A stretch of DNA of 64,000 nt from Leifsonia shinshuensis (GCF_013410375.1 NZ_JACCFL010000001.1:1860001-1924000); one strand, 5' to 3'. Counted from the first letter of the stretch, positions 7,568 through 15,881 are shown. Program-made: numbers and translations. The notes: generated by a model from the letters alone, not told the origin.

Positions 7568-8293
7568 TCACGAAGCGCGAAGCGCGACGGTGATTCGGCG
7601 GACCTCTTCGCTCTCGGAGAGAGTCGGATAGCTCTGGACCAACTCGGTGGGGTTCGTTGCGTGCGGTGCCTTCTTCCCGTTGAAGACCCCGTTCGTGTCC
7701 CACAGGCCGTTCTGGTTGTAGACCATGTTGACAGCCCCAGCGACGTTGAAAGCGACGACTGCGATGGCCGCTCCGAGGGCGATGGCAGCGACCGACACCG
7801 CAGCGCAGACCGCCACGATGCCGCAGCGGGCGGAGCGGATGGGCGTGCCGCTGGCTCCGGGGTATTCGCGATCGAGGGCTTCCGCGAATGAAGTCCCGAA
7901 GATCCCGAGAGCAGATTGCACCTGATACGGGTCACCTGAGGTGATGCTCGGGAAGGCGGCCATGAGTTTGTCGCCGTCTGCCGCGATCATCGATGCCGTG
8001 AGTCGAGCCTCCACCTCCTGGACGACCACGAGATCTTCCGTCGTGAGATTCGACGGATAGTCGACGACTCGATCGAGAGCCTCTGCGACGGGGCCCTTGG
8101 CGAAGACGATGCCCTGAATCATCTCCTCCAAACCGAATCTCGGCTCCTGCTCGACATCGGCACGCGCTGAAACTCCGTTCGAGTCCGACGGGCTCGACTG
8201 TCGCTCGATGCTCTGGGCCGGCGTGGCTGCGGAGACGACAAGCAACGCCGCAGCGGCTAGCGAAATCGCAGGTCGGAGAATCTTGTGGTGCAT
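7568..8293 (-). CDS. sdpC: SdpC-like antimicrobial peptide precursor
   Basis: A 241-residue pre-pro-protein and the first gene of the operon. A signal peptide is clear ('MHHKILRPAISLAAAALLVV', cleavage likely after 'ATPAQS'). A soluble pro-region follows, then a strongly hydrophobic segment (about 158-192) opened by two cysteines, C157 and C163, and a hydrophilic C-tail. Bacillus SDP is a 42-residue peptide with a disulfide between cysteines six apart at its N-terminus. Here a 42-residue stretch from C157 would end at W198. Precursor layout, cysteine spacing and the sdpA/sdpB/sdpI neighbours all agree. Actual processing sites are inferred. Confidence 0.85.
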   Translation of the reverse strand: MHHKILRPAISLAAAALLVVSAATPAQSIERQSSPSDSNGVSARADVEQEPRFGLEEMIQGIVFAKGPVAEALDRVVDYPSNLTTEDLVVVQEVEARLTASMIAADGDKLMAAFPSITSGDPYQVQSALGIFGTSFAEALDREYPGASGTPIRSARCGIVAVCAAVSVAAIALGAAIAVVAFNVAGAVNMVYNQNGLWDTNGVFNGKKAPHATNPTELVQSYPTLSESEEVRRITVALRAS

Positions 8294-8455
8294 GAGAACC
8301 TCATCATTGATCGCCAGAAATAGACATCTAAAATGTTTGGCTAAAAACTAGCATGTAAGCGATCTTCGGGGAAGACCGAGCCTGATTTCGACGGGTGAGC
8401 ACCACGGCAGTCACCGCGTCCGTAACCGCGTGAATGAACCCGCATATAGCGGCCC

Positions 8456-8484
8456 TGCGACATCCAGCCTCCCTGGCATAGGCT
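8456..8484 (+). promoter_or_regulatory. Putative gadB promoter
   Basis: TGCGAC (8456-8461), a 17-bp spacer and TAGGCT (8479-8484) precede the gadB ATG at 8492 by seven bases. No Shine-Dalgarno sequence exists between them, so the transcript would be leaderless or nearly so. The -35 match is weak. The wider gap 8294-8491 also holds the sdpC promoter, in an AT-rich stretch around 8325-8352, which I cannot resolve. Confidence 0.35.
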
Positions 8485-8491
8485 CGGCTCC

Positions 8492-9877
8492 ATGCGGCAC
8501 GGTTACGAGTCCCCCGAGGAGCCCGTCGGTCTGAACCCCGTGTTCTCGCGCGCCGGGGAGGCGACCGAGTTCCCGCGGTTCACCCTCCCGGAGGGGGAGT
8601 CGCTGCCGGACACGGCGTTCCAGGTGGTGCACGACGAGGCCATGTTGGACGGGAACGCCCGGCTGAACCTGGCCACCTTCGTCGGCACCTGGATGGAGGA
8701 TCAGGCCGGGCGGCTCTACTCGGAGGCCGTCGACAAGAACATCGTCGACAAGGACGAGTACCCGCAGACCGCCGCCATCGAGACGCGGTGCTGGCGGATG
8801 CTCGCCGGGCTGTGGAACGCGCCGGACCCGGCGAAGTCGATCGGCACCTCCACCATCGGCTCGTCCGAGGCGTGCATGCTCGGCGGGCTCGCGCTGAAGC
8901 GGCGCTGGCAGCAGCGGCGGCGCGCGGCCGGGCTGTCGACCGAGAAGCCCAACCTCGTGATGAGCGCCGCCGTGCAGGTCTGCTGGGAGAAGTTCTGCAA
9001 CTACTTCGAGGTCGAGCCGCGGTTCGTGCCGATCTCGCTCGACCACAAGACGCTCGACGGGGACGGGCTCGACGGGTACGTGGACGAGAACACGATCGGC
9101 GTCGTCGCGATCATGGGCGTCACCTACACCGGGATGTACGAGCCGGTGCAGGCGATCAGCGACGCGCTCGACGCGATCCAGAAGAAGACCGGGCTGGACA
9201 TCCCCATCCACGTCGATGGCGCGTCCGGCGCGATGGTGGCGCCGTTCATCCAGCCCGACATCGTCTGGGACTTCCGGCTGGAGCGGGTGGCGTCCATCAA
9301 CACCTCCGGGCACAAGTACGGGCTCGTGTATCCCGGGATCGGCTGGGTGGTCTGGCGGGAGGCCGACCTGCTGCCCGAGGAGCTGATCTTCAAGGTCAGC
9401 TACCTCGGGGGCTCGATGCCCACGTTCGGGATCAACTTCTCCCGGCCGGGCGCGCAGGTGCTGCTGCAGTACTACCAGTTCCTGCGCCTGGGGTTCGACG
9501 GCTACACGCGCGTGCAGTCCGCCTCCCGGGACGTCGCCCGCTACCTCGCCGACGAGGTGCGCGCCCTGGACCGGTTCGACATCTGGACGGACGGCTCCGA
9601 CATCCCGGTCGCGGCGTGGCAGCTGAAGGCCGACCACGACGAGCCCTGGACGCTGTACGACCTGTCGATGCGGCTGCGGACGCGCGGCTGGCTGGTGCCC
9701 GCCTACCCGATGCCGGAGGCGCTCACCGACGTGACCGTGCAGCGGGCCGTGGTCCGCAACGGGCTCAGCCGCGATCTGGCGGGCGGGCTGGTCGACGCGA
9801 TACGGACGAGCGTGCAGGAGCTGGACCAGCTGAAGGCGCCGATGCCGGGGCCGGAGCGGGTGGCGTTCCACCACTGA
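8492..9877 (+). CDS. gadB: Glutamate decarboxylase
   Basis: A 461-residue PLP enzyme converting glutamate to GABA plus CO2 with consumption of a proton. The PLP lysine is K275 in 'INTSGHKYGLVYPG', with the cofactor Asp in 'IHVDGASGAMVAPF' (D242). Length and motifs match bacterial GadA/GadB almost end to end, and the C-terminal 'FHH' ending resembles the pH-sensing tail of E. coli GadB ('KHT'). No GadC-type glutamate/GABA antiporter lies next to it in this window. A role in acid resistance or GABA supply is therefore inferred. A GABA-type aminotransferase gene lies 3 kb downstream. Confidence 0.95.
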   Translation: MRHGYESPEEPVGLNPVFSRAGEATEFPRFTLPEGESLPDTAFQVVHDEAMLDGNARLNLATFVGTWMEDQAGRLYSEAVDKNIVDKDEYPQTAAIETRCWRMLAGLWNAPDPAKSIGTSTIGSSEACMLGGLALKRRWQQRRRAAGLSTEKPNLVMSAAVQVCWEKFCNYFEVEPRFVPISLDHKTLDGDGLDGYVDENTIGVVAIMGVTYTGMYEPVQAISDALDAIQKKTGLDIPIHVDGASGAMVAPFIQPDIVWDFRLERVASINTSGHKYGLVYPGIGWVVWREADLLPEELIFKVSYLGGSMPTFGINFSRPGAQVLLQYYQFLRLGFDGYTRVQSASRDVARYLADEVRALDRFDIWTDGSDIPVAAWQLKADHDEPWTLYDLSMRLRTRGWLVPAYPMPEALTDVTVQRAVVRNGLSRDLAGGLVDAIRTSVQELDQLKAPMPGPERVAFHH

Positions 9878-9907
9878 GCCGGCCGGGCCTCACGACGACA
9901 GTGCGCG

Positions 9908-10843
9908 TCACGGCAGCAGCGCGATCTTCCCTCCCGGGTGCCCCTCCGCGAGGAAGCGCAGCGCCTCCGGCGCCTCGGCGAGCGGGTACGTGCGCGCGAT
10001 CGGCACCTGGAGGCGGCCCTCCGCCGCGAGCGCCAGCAGCCGCGGCCGCACGGCGTCGCGGAAGGCGGCGCTCTCCGGCTGGGCGCCGAAGATGAGGTGG
10101 ATACCCTCCGCCCCGGCACGGCCGGTGTCGACGATCGTGACGATGCGGTCGCGGTCGGCGACCAGCTCGAGGGAGACGTCGATCGCCTCGTCCGTGCCGA
10201 CGGTGTCGAGGGCGGCGGCGATCGGGCCCTTCGCGGCGTCCCGCACCCGGTCGGCGAGCCCGGGGCCGTAGGCGACGGGGATGCCGCCGAAGCGCCGCAC
10301 CCGGGCGAAGCTGGCCTCGCTCGCGGTTCCGATGACGTGCGCACCGAGCTCCGCCGCCTGCTGCAGGACGCTCACGCCCACCGCGCCGGACGCGCCGTGG
10401 ACGAGGATGGTGTCTCCGGCGCCGACGCGGGTCACGTCGAGCATCTGCGCGGCCGTCGCCCCGGCGAGGAGCAGGTTAGCGGCCTCCTCGTCGGTGAGCG
10501 CGGCGGGCTTGGCGAAGACGTCGGCGGCCGGGACGGTGATCTCCGTGGCGTAGCCGCCCTGGATGCGGAACGCGACGACCGGGTCGCCCGGCGCGCCGCC
10601 TCCCGACGCGATCTCGGTGCCCGGACCGAGCTCCACCAGCTCGCCGGCCGCCTCGTAGCCGATCGCCACGGGGAGCTCGAGGCCCGGGCGCGGGCGGGAG
10701 ACGTGCTTGTAGTCCGCCGGGTTGACGCCCGCGGCGCGCACCCGGATCGTCACCTCACCGGGTCCGGGATGCGGCACCTCCCGCTCGGCGAACGTCCACG
10801 TGTCCGGGGATCCCCACTGCTCTGCCAACCACACTCGTGCCAT
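9908..10843 (-). CDS. Quinone-oxidoreductase-like NADP-dependent enzyme
   Basis: A 311-residue medium-chain dehydrogenase/reductase without structural zinc ligands. The N-terminal GroES-like part has 'VRAAGVNPADYKHVSR', and the nucleotide fold has 'TILVHGASGAVGVSVLQQAA' (about residues 138-157). The C-terminus 'FLAEGHPGGKIALLP' is typical of the QOR/zeta-crystallin group, which reduces quinones or enones with NADPH. The ATG at 10843 was chosen because the protein 'MARVWLAEQWGSPDTW' begins as family members do; the frame upstream is non-homologous. It converges with gadB. The true substrate is unknown. Confidence 0.85.
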   Translation of the reverse strand: MARVWLAEQWGSPDTWTFAEREVPHPGPGEVTIRVRAAGVNPADYKHVSRPRPGLELPVAIGYEAAGELVELGPGTEIASGGGAPGDPVVAFRIQGGYATEITVPAADVFAKPAALTDEEAANLLLAGATAAQMLDVTRVGAGDTILVHGASGAVGVSVLQQAAELGAHVIGTASEASFARVRRFGGIPVAYGPGLADRVRDAAKGPIAAALDTVGTDEAIDVSLELVADRDRIVTIVDTGRAGAEGIHLIFGAQPESAAFRDAVRPRLLALAAEGRLQVPIARTYPLAEAPEALRFLAEGHPGGKIALLP

Positions 10844-10893
10844 GCCGACAGTCAACGCGGGGAGCCTGGGCGCGCGCTCAGAATGACGCGCGC

Positions 10894-11331
10894 TCAGGAC
10901 GACGGCGGCGTCGTCGGGCGGTCGCCGCCGAACCACGCCGCGCCGCGGCCCACCCAGAGCGGCAGCGCGATGGCGACGGCGAGACCCATCGACAGGATGC
11001 CGGCGACCGGCTGCGTCGTGAGCGCCGTGTAGAGGCCGACGCCGAGGTGGACCACGCTCGCCAGCAGCACGATCACCCGGGCGAGGTCGACGCCGCGGAA
11101 GACGCCGAACCCGACCGCGATGTACGCGACCGCGACGATGAGGTAGCCGATCGTGGAGACCAGGATGTCGCCGGTCTCGCTCGCGGGGAGGATGCCCCGG
11201 ATCGCCGCGAGCACGATCAGCAGCACGCTGAGGATCAGCTCGACCGTGCCGACCAGCCAGCACAGGATGGCGACGGCGGTCACGACGCCGGGACGCTCCG
11301 CGTTCCCGCGCTCGACACCGGGCGCGCTCAT
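10894..11331 (-). CDS. Four-helix membrane protein, unknown
   Basis: A 145-residue protein with four predicted membrane helices (about residues 15-40, 55-80, 84-105 and 108-125) and short charged ends. The helix pattern 'VVTAVAILCWLVGTVELILS' and 'AYIAVGFGVFRGVDLARVIV' resembles small actinobacterial integral membrane proteins of unknown role. Its ATG overlaps the stop of the NYN-domain gene by 4 bp (ATGA), so the two are almost certainly co-transcribed and translationally coupled. Confidence 0.7.
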   Translation of the reverse strand: MSAPGVERGNAERPGVVTAVAILCWLVGTVELILSVLLIVLAAIRGILPASETGDILVSTIGYLIVAVAYIAVGFGVFRGVDLARVIVLLASVVHLGVGLYTALTTQPVAGILSMGLAVAIALPLWVGRGAAWFGGDRPTTPPSS

Positions 11332-12413
11332 GAGGCCGACACCGCGTCGGAGGCCTTGCCGCTGTGCCGGACGCGGCGCGAGCGGGTGGGGGCGAGCCGG
11401 AGGACCTGCGCGGTGGAGCTGTCGTCGAGCTCCACCAGGTCACTGCGGGACTTGATGAAGTCGCTGAAGGACCGGTAGCCGAGGGCCTTCTCGCTGAAGG
11501 ACGGGTCCATGCGTTTCATCTGGCCCTTCACCGACGAGCTGTGCAGCCACTCGGTGTCGTCCTTCTCGTGGCCGAGTTGCATCGCCCGGGCGAGGAGGCG
11601 CGTGGCGACGACCTGGGGGTCCTCGGCGGTCTCCTCCTCGGCCTCCGGCTCGGGGGTCGCCGCCTTGCGCTTGCGCGCGGGGCGGGTGGCCGGCTCGGCG
11701 GTCTGTCCGGCCTCCGCCTCGGCGGCAGCCGCCTTCGATCGAGAGGCGGAACGGCCGCGGGAGGCGCTCGGGGGAGCGGCCGGAGTCGCGTCCGCCTCCT
11801 GCTCGGTAGGCGCCGCCACGACCGCCGCCTCCGCCTCCGCCGCCTCGTCACGGGCGATGCCGGGGAGGTCGTCGTAGCTGACGAACTCATCGCACGCGGC
11901 CGCCAGCGAGCGCGCCGTCGACCCGGCGACGCCGATGCCGATCACGTACCGGCCGAGGCGCTTGATCCGCTGGGCCAGCGGGATGTAGTCGGAGTCGCCC
12001 GCCACGATGACGACGTGGGTGAGCTCGGGGAGCCGGAACAGGTCCTCCACCGCGTCGACCGCGAGGCGGATGTCGGCGCCGTTCTTCGCGTAGGCCGCGG
12101 CCGGGAAGAGCTGCACCAGGTCGACCGCGCGGCCGACGAGCTGGCCGCGATACTCGGCGTTCACCGCGGCGGACCAGTCGGCGTACGCGCGGGTGAGCAC
12201 GAGCGTGCCGAACGAGGACGCGAAGTCGATGACCGCCCCCAGGTCGACGCGCGCCTCCGCGAGCTTCGCGACGAAGGCGGGCTTCGGCTGCGTGCCCGAC
12301 TTCTGCCGGTCGCGCATGAACGACCCGCGGCCGTGCACCTGGTCGTAGCGGGAGATGACGATGTTGTCGAAGTCGATATAGACCGCGACGCGGCCGTCCC
12401 CGGGTTCGCTCAT
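11328..12413 (-). CDS. NYN-domain RNase-like protein with OST-HTH tail
   Basis: A 361-residue protein. Residues about 8-170 form a NYN (PIN-like) nuclease domain: acidic residues D14 and D16 in 'VAVYIDFDNIVISRYD', a central 'KNGADIRLAVDAVEDLF', and 'HVVIVAGDSDYIPLAQRIKR' before the last strand. An Ala/Glu/Arg-rich disordered linker (about 180-260) follows, then an OST-HTH/LOTUS-like module ('VATRLLARAMQLGHEKDDTE' to 'YRSFSDFIKSRSDLVEL'). NYN plus LOTUS is a known pairing in bacterial RNA-binding or RNA-cleaving proteins of unknown targets. The C-terminus is basic. Catalytic acids are present, so activity is plausible. Confidence 0.85.
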   Translation of the reverse strand: MSEPGDGRVAVYIDFDNIVISRYDQVHGRGSFMRDRQKSGTQPKPAFVAKLAEARVDLGAVIDFASSFGTLVLTRAYADWSAAVNAEYRGQLVGRAVDLVQLFPAAAYAKNGADIRLAVDAVEDLFRLPELTHVVIVAGDSDYIPLAQRIKRLGRYVIGIGVAGSTARSLAAACDEFVSYDDLPGIARDEAAEAEAAVVAAPTEQEADATPAAPPSASRGRSASRSKAAAAEAEAGQTAEPATRPARKRKAATPEPEAEEETAEDPQVVATRLLARAMQLGHEKDDTEWLHSSSVKGQMKRMDPSFSEKALGYRSFSDFIKSRSDLVELDDSSTAQVLRLAPTRSRRVRHSGKASDAVSAS

Positions 12414-12622
12414 GCTGTCACGATATCCCGCGCGCCGCCTCCCGCCCCAGACGCCATGTCGGCAACGGAGGAGATGGGCCGCGACACGCCGGGCGACGGC
12501 AGGGAATGGAGGAGATCGGAGTCCGGGGAGGCCGGAAGTCCTCCGTTAGCTGCAGGGAGGTGGGAGGTGCCGGGCCGGGTGGGGGCCGGGGGTCGAGCCG
12601 GGTCGGTGGCGCGGCAGGGGTA

Positions 12623-12675
12623 GGCAGCGGAGGAGATCGGGCCGGGGCGTGGCCCGATCCCCTCCGTTCGCTGCC
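12623..12675. repeat. Long hairpin, copy A
   Basis: Left arm 12623-12643, 7-base loop, right arm 12651-12675. The arms pair over 16 bp with one mismatch, then a 4-base bulge TTCG on the right side, then 5 more pairs (GGCAG/CTGCC). No T-run follows. Confidence 0.75.
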
Positions 12676-12775
12676 GATGGGCGGCGTGGCGGGCGGAGTC
12701 TCCTCCGTTAGCTGCGGGGGGCGCGGGTGCGGACGGCTAGGGCGGGCCGTGGGTAGGTGTCGGTCGCGGGGGGTA

Positions 12776-12828
12776 GGCAGCGGAGGAGATCGGGCCGCGG
12801 GGCGGCCCGATCTCCTCCGTTCACTGCC
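12776..12828. repeat. Long hairpin, copy B
   Basis: Left arm 12776-12796 is identical to that of copy A; loop 12797-12803; right arm 12804-12828. The 16-bp inner stem is perfect here, the bulge is TTCA, and the outer 5 bp pair. Keeping the stem and a bulge at the same place while the loop differs suggests structure is being conserved. Confidence 0.75.
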
Positions 12829-12870
12829 GAGGGGCGGCGGGGCGGCGTCTCCTCCGCTCGCCGCGCGGCG

Positions 12871-14283
12871 TCAGCGGGTGTGGCGGTCCGCGACCGTGAG
12901 GGCGGCGTCGATCGCGGCGAGGCCGCGGCGGAGCTCGTCCTCCTCGATCACCAGCGGCGGGGCGATGTGGACGCGGTTGAAGTGCGTGAACGGCCAGACG
13001 CCGGCCGCCTTGCAGGCCGCGGCGACCTCGCCCATCGGGGCCGCATCGGCGCCTGCGGCGTTGAACGGCACCAGCGGCTCGCGCGTCTCGCGGTCGCGCA
13101 CCAGCTCCAGCGCCCAGAACAAGCCGCGGCCGCGGACCTCGCCGAGCGAGGGGTGCCGGTCGAGCCAGGCGGTGATCTCGGGCTCCACGACGCGCTCGCC
13201 GAGGTCGCGCACACGCTCCAGGATGCCATCGCGCTCGAACACGTCGAACGTGGCGACGCCGGCGGCGCAGGCCAGCGGGTGGCCCGAGTACGTCAGGCCG
13301 CCCTGGAACGACACGTCGTCGAAGAACGAGGCGATCGCGTCCGAGATGACGACGCCGCCGAGCGGAACGTAGCCGGAGTTGACGCCCTTCGCGAAGGTGA
13401 TGAGGTCGGGCACGACCCCGAACGCGTCCACCGCGAACCACTCGCCGACCCGGCCGAAGCCGACCATCACCTCGTCGGCGATGTAGACGATCCCGTACTT
13501 GTCGCACAGCGCACGCACGCCGGCGAGATAGCCGGGCGGCGGCACCAGGACGCCGTTGGTGCCCACGATCGTCTCGATGATGATCGCGGCGACCGTGGCG
13601 GCGCCCTCCAGGACGATGACGCTCTCCAGGTGCTCCAGCGCGCGCTGCGTCTCCTCCTCCGGGGTGGTGGAGTGGAACGCGGAGCGGTACAGGTACGGGC
13701 CGAAGAAGTGCGCGACGGACGGGTCGCTCGGCTCGTTCGCCCAGCGCCGCGGGTCGCCGGTCAGCGAGATCGCCGTCGCCGTGCCGCCGTGGTACGAGCG
13801 GTACATGGACAGCACCTTGCGCCGTCCGGTCACCCGGCGGGCCATCCGCACGGCGTACTCGTTCGCGTCCGCGCCGCCGTTGGTGAAGAACACCCGGTTC
13901 AGCGTGCCGGGCGCGACCCGGGCGATCCGTCGGGCGAGCTCGCCGCGCACGTCGTTCGCCATCGAGGGCTGGATGGTCGCGAGGCGGCCGGCCTGCTGCT
14001 GGATGGCGGCGACGAGGTCGGGGTGCTGGTGGCCCAGGTTGAGGTTGACCAGCTGCGAGCTGAAGTCGAGGTACGCGTTGCCCCGGTAATCCCAGAACGT
14101 CGAGCCCTCGCCCGCGGCGATCGGCAGCGGGTCGATCTGCGCCTGGGCGCTCCAGGAGTGGAAGACGTGGCTGCGGTCGTCGCTGCGGACCTGCGTCTCG
14201 GCGTCGGCGTCCCCGAAGGAGTGCGAGACGCCGCGACGGTCGGTGAAGCCGGTGCGGACGGTGGTGTCGATGGTGTCGGTCAT
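12871..14283 (-). CDS. Class III aminotransferase (beta-alanine/taurine/GABA type)
   Basis: A 470-residue PLP-dependent omega-aminotransferase. PLP lysine is K299 in 'LITFAKGVNSGYVPLGG', and the cofactor ring is held by D270 in 'IVYIADEVMVGFGRVGEWF'. The family moves a terminal amino group from beta-alanine, taurine or similar to pyruvate or 2-oxoglutarate. It follows the methylmalonate-semialdehyde dehydrogenase gene after 22 bp, so the aminotransferase probably makes malonate or methylmalonate semialdehyde for that enzyme. beta-Alanine or 3-aminoisobutyrate is the best guess for the substrate; taurine or GABA cannot be excluded. Confidence 0.85.
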   Translation of the reverse strand: MTDTIDTTVRTGFTDRRGVSHSFGDADAETQVRSDDRSHVFHSWSAQAQIDPLPIAAGEGSTFWDYRGNAYLDFSSQLVNLNLGHQHPDLVAAIQQQAGRLATIQPSMANDVRGELARRIARVAPGTLNRVFFTNGGADANEYAVRMARRVTGRRKVLSMYRSYHGGTATAISLTGDPRRWANEPSDPSVAHFFGPYLYRSAFHSTTPEEETQRALEHLESVIVLEGAATVAAIIIETIVGTNGVLVPPPGYLAGVRALCDKYGIVYIADEVMVGFGRVGEWFAVDAFGVVPDLITFAKGVNSGYVPLGGVVISDAIASFFDDVSFQGGLTYSGHPLACAAGVATFDVFERDGILERVRDLGERVVEPEITAWLDRHPSLGEVRGRGLFWALELVRDRETREPLVPFNAAGADAAPMGEVAAACKAAGVWPFTHFNRVHIAPPLVIEEDELRRGLAAIDAALTVADRHTR

Positions 14284-14305
14284 GTCGTGACTTCTCTCGG
14301 GAGGC

Positions 14306-15790
14306 TCAGGAGTTGCCGGGGAACGCGAGCTCGATCTTCGAGTGCACCGGGTCGGGCCAGCGCGTCGTCACGACCTTGCTGCGCGTGTAGAAGTGGAACG
14401 ACTCGGGACCGTAGATGTGCGAGTCGCCGAACAGCGAGTTCTTCCAGCCGCCGAACGAGTAGGCGCCGATCGGCACCGGGATGGGCACGTTGATGCCGAC
14501 CATGCCGACCTCCACGTCGAACTCGAACTGCCGGGCGGCGCCGCCGTCCCGGGTGAAGAGGGCGACACCGTTGCCGTACGGGTTGGCGTTGATGAGGGCG
14601 ACCGCCTCGTCGAAGGTGTCGACGCGGACGACCGAGAGGACCGGTCCGAAGATCTCGTCGTCGTAGACCGCGGTGCCCGGCTTCACGTGGTCGACCAGGC
14701 TGACGCCGACGAAGAAGCCGTCGTTGTCGAACTGCTGCGCGGTGCCGTCCACGACGACCGTGGCGCCCTGTTCGGCGGCCTTCGCCACGTAGGAGGCGAC
14801 CTTGTCGCGGTGCTCGCGGGTGATGAGCGGGCCCATCTCGCTGGCCGGGTCGGTGCCGGGGCCGATCGCGAGCGAGCCGAGCCGGCGCTGGATGGCCGGG
14901 ACGAGCCGGTCGCCCGCCTCGCCGACCGCGACCAGCACGCTGACCGCCATGCAGCGCTCGCCCGCCGAGCCGTAGGCGGCGGAGACGGCGGCGTCGGCCG
15001 CGGCCTCGATGTCGGCGTCCTCCAGGACGACCATGTGGTTCTTGGCCCCGCCGAGGGCCTGGACGCGCTTGCCGTTGGCGGCGGCGCGCTGGTAGATCGA
15101 GCGGGCGATCGGCGTGGAGCCGACGAAGGAGACGGCCGCGACGTCGGGGGAGTCGAGCAGGGTGTCGACGGCCTCCTTGTCGCCGTGCACGACGTTCAGC
15201 ACGCCGGCCGGCAGCCCGGCCTCGGCGAACAGCTTCGCCAGGAAGACCGACGCGGACGGGTCCTTCTCGCTGGGCTTGAGGACGACGGTGTTGCCGCAGG
15301 CGATCGCGCTCGCGACCATCCACAGCGGCACCATGACCGGGAAGTTGAACGGGGTGATGCACGCGACGACGCCGACCGGCTGCTTGACGCTGTGCACGTC
15401 GATGCCGGTGGAGACCTGCTCGCTGTACTCGCCCTTGAGCTTGTCGATGAGGCCGGACGCGAACTCGACGTTCTCGAGGCCGCGCGCGATCTCGCCGGCG
15501 GCGTCGGAGAGCACCTTGCCGTGCTCGCTCGTCACGATCGCGGCGAGCTCGGAGCGGCGCTCGGTGAGGAGGTGGCGGAGCCGGAACATCACGTCGGCGC
15601 GCTTGGTCAGGCTGGTGGCGCGCCAGCCCGGGAGGGCGGCCTTCGCCGCGGCGATCGCGGCCTCGGTCTCTGCGGCGCTGGCGAGCACGACGTCGTGCTG
15701 CCGGACGCCGGTTGCGGGGTCGAAGACGGGGCCGAGGCGGGCCGGGTCGCCGGACTCCTCGCCGTTCACGAAGTGGCGGATGAGGGCCAC
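14306..15790 (-). CDS. mmsA: CoA-acylating methylmalonate-semialdehyde dehydrogenase
   Basis: A 494-residue aldehyde dehydrogenase. The catalytic cysteine is C280 in 'YGSAGERCMAVSVLV', and the preceding 'QALGGAKNHMVVLEDAD' shows the MMSDH hallmark of AKNH in place of the usual catalytic-Glu motif. The enzyme converts (methyl)malonate semialdehyde to propionyl- or acetyl-CoA with NAD and CoA. I chose the GTG at 15790 because CCAGGAGG lies just upstream and the protein then starts 'VALIRHFVNGEESG', as MmsA does. Its partner aminotransferase follows. The divergent PucR-type gene is its likely regulator. Confidence 0.9.
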   Translation of the reverse strand: MALIRHFVNGEESGDPARLGPVFDPATGVRQHDVVLASAAETEAAIAAAKAALPGWRATSLTKRADVMFRLRHLLTERRSELAAIVTSEHGKVLSDAAGEIARGLENVEFASGLIDKLKGEYSEQVSTGIDVHSVKQPVGVVACITPFNFPVMVPLWMVASAIACGNTVVLKPSEKDPSASVFLAKLFAEAGLPAGVLNVVHGDKEAVDTLLDSPDVAAVSFVGSTPIARSIYQRAAANGKRVQALGGAKNHMVVLEDADIEAAADAAVSAAYGSAGERCMAVSVLVAVGEAGDRLVPAIQRRLGSLAIGPGTDPASEMGPLITREHRDKVASYVAKAAEQGATVVVDGTAQQFDNDGFFVGVSLVDHVKPGTAVYDDEIFGPVLSVVRVDTFDEAVALINANPYGNGVALFTRDGGAARQFEFDVEVGMVGINVPIPVPIGAYSFGGWKNSLFGDSHIYGPESFHFYTRSKVVTTRWPDPVHSKIELAFPGNS

Positions 15791-15881
15791 GGGATCCTCC
15801 TGGGGATGCTGCGCCGGACGGAATGCCCGGCGGGGGAAGTAGGCTTGCAATCCCCATGATCACAGAGCGGAGGAGCGATCG

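Larger units (their letters stand above)
12414..12870. repeat. Gene-free stretch with tandem hairpin repeats
   Basis: These 457 bases hold no credible gene. They contain two near-identical units (about 12618-12714 and 12771-12864). Each has GGGGTA, a long imperfect hairpin, a G-rich spacer and then a GTCTCCTCCG half-element. A degenerate hairpin lies at 12499-12554 with arms GGCAG...GGAGGAGATCGG and CCTCCGTTAGCTGC. The common arm is GGAGGAGATCGGGCC and its complement. The DNA is about as GC-rich as its neighbours. Origin unknown: REP-like elements, a non-autonomous repeat, or structured RNA. Confidence 0.7.

Noticed and set aside
5194..8491. Insertion-sequence-borne island
   Set aside because: No transposase, terminal inverted repeats or target duplication is visible at either edge of the low-GC region.
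12414..12870. CRISPR array
   Set aside because: The repeats are inverted hairpins with differing spacing, only two full copies, and no cas gene is near.
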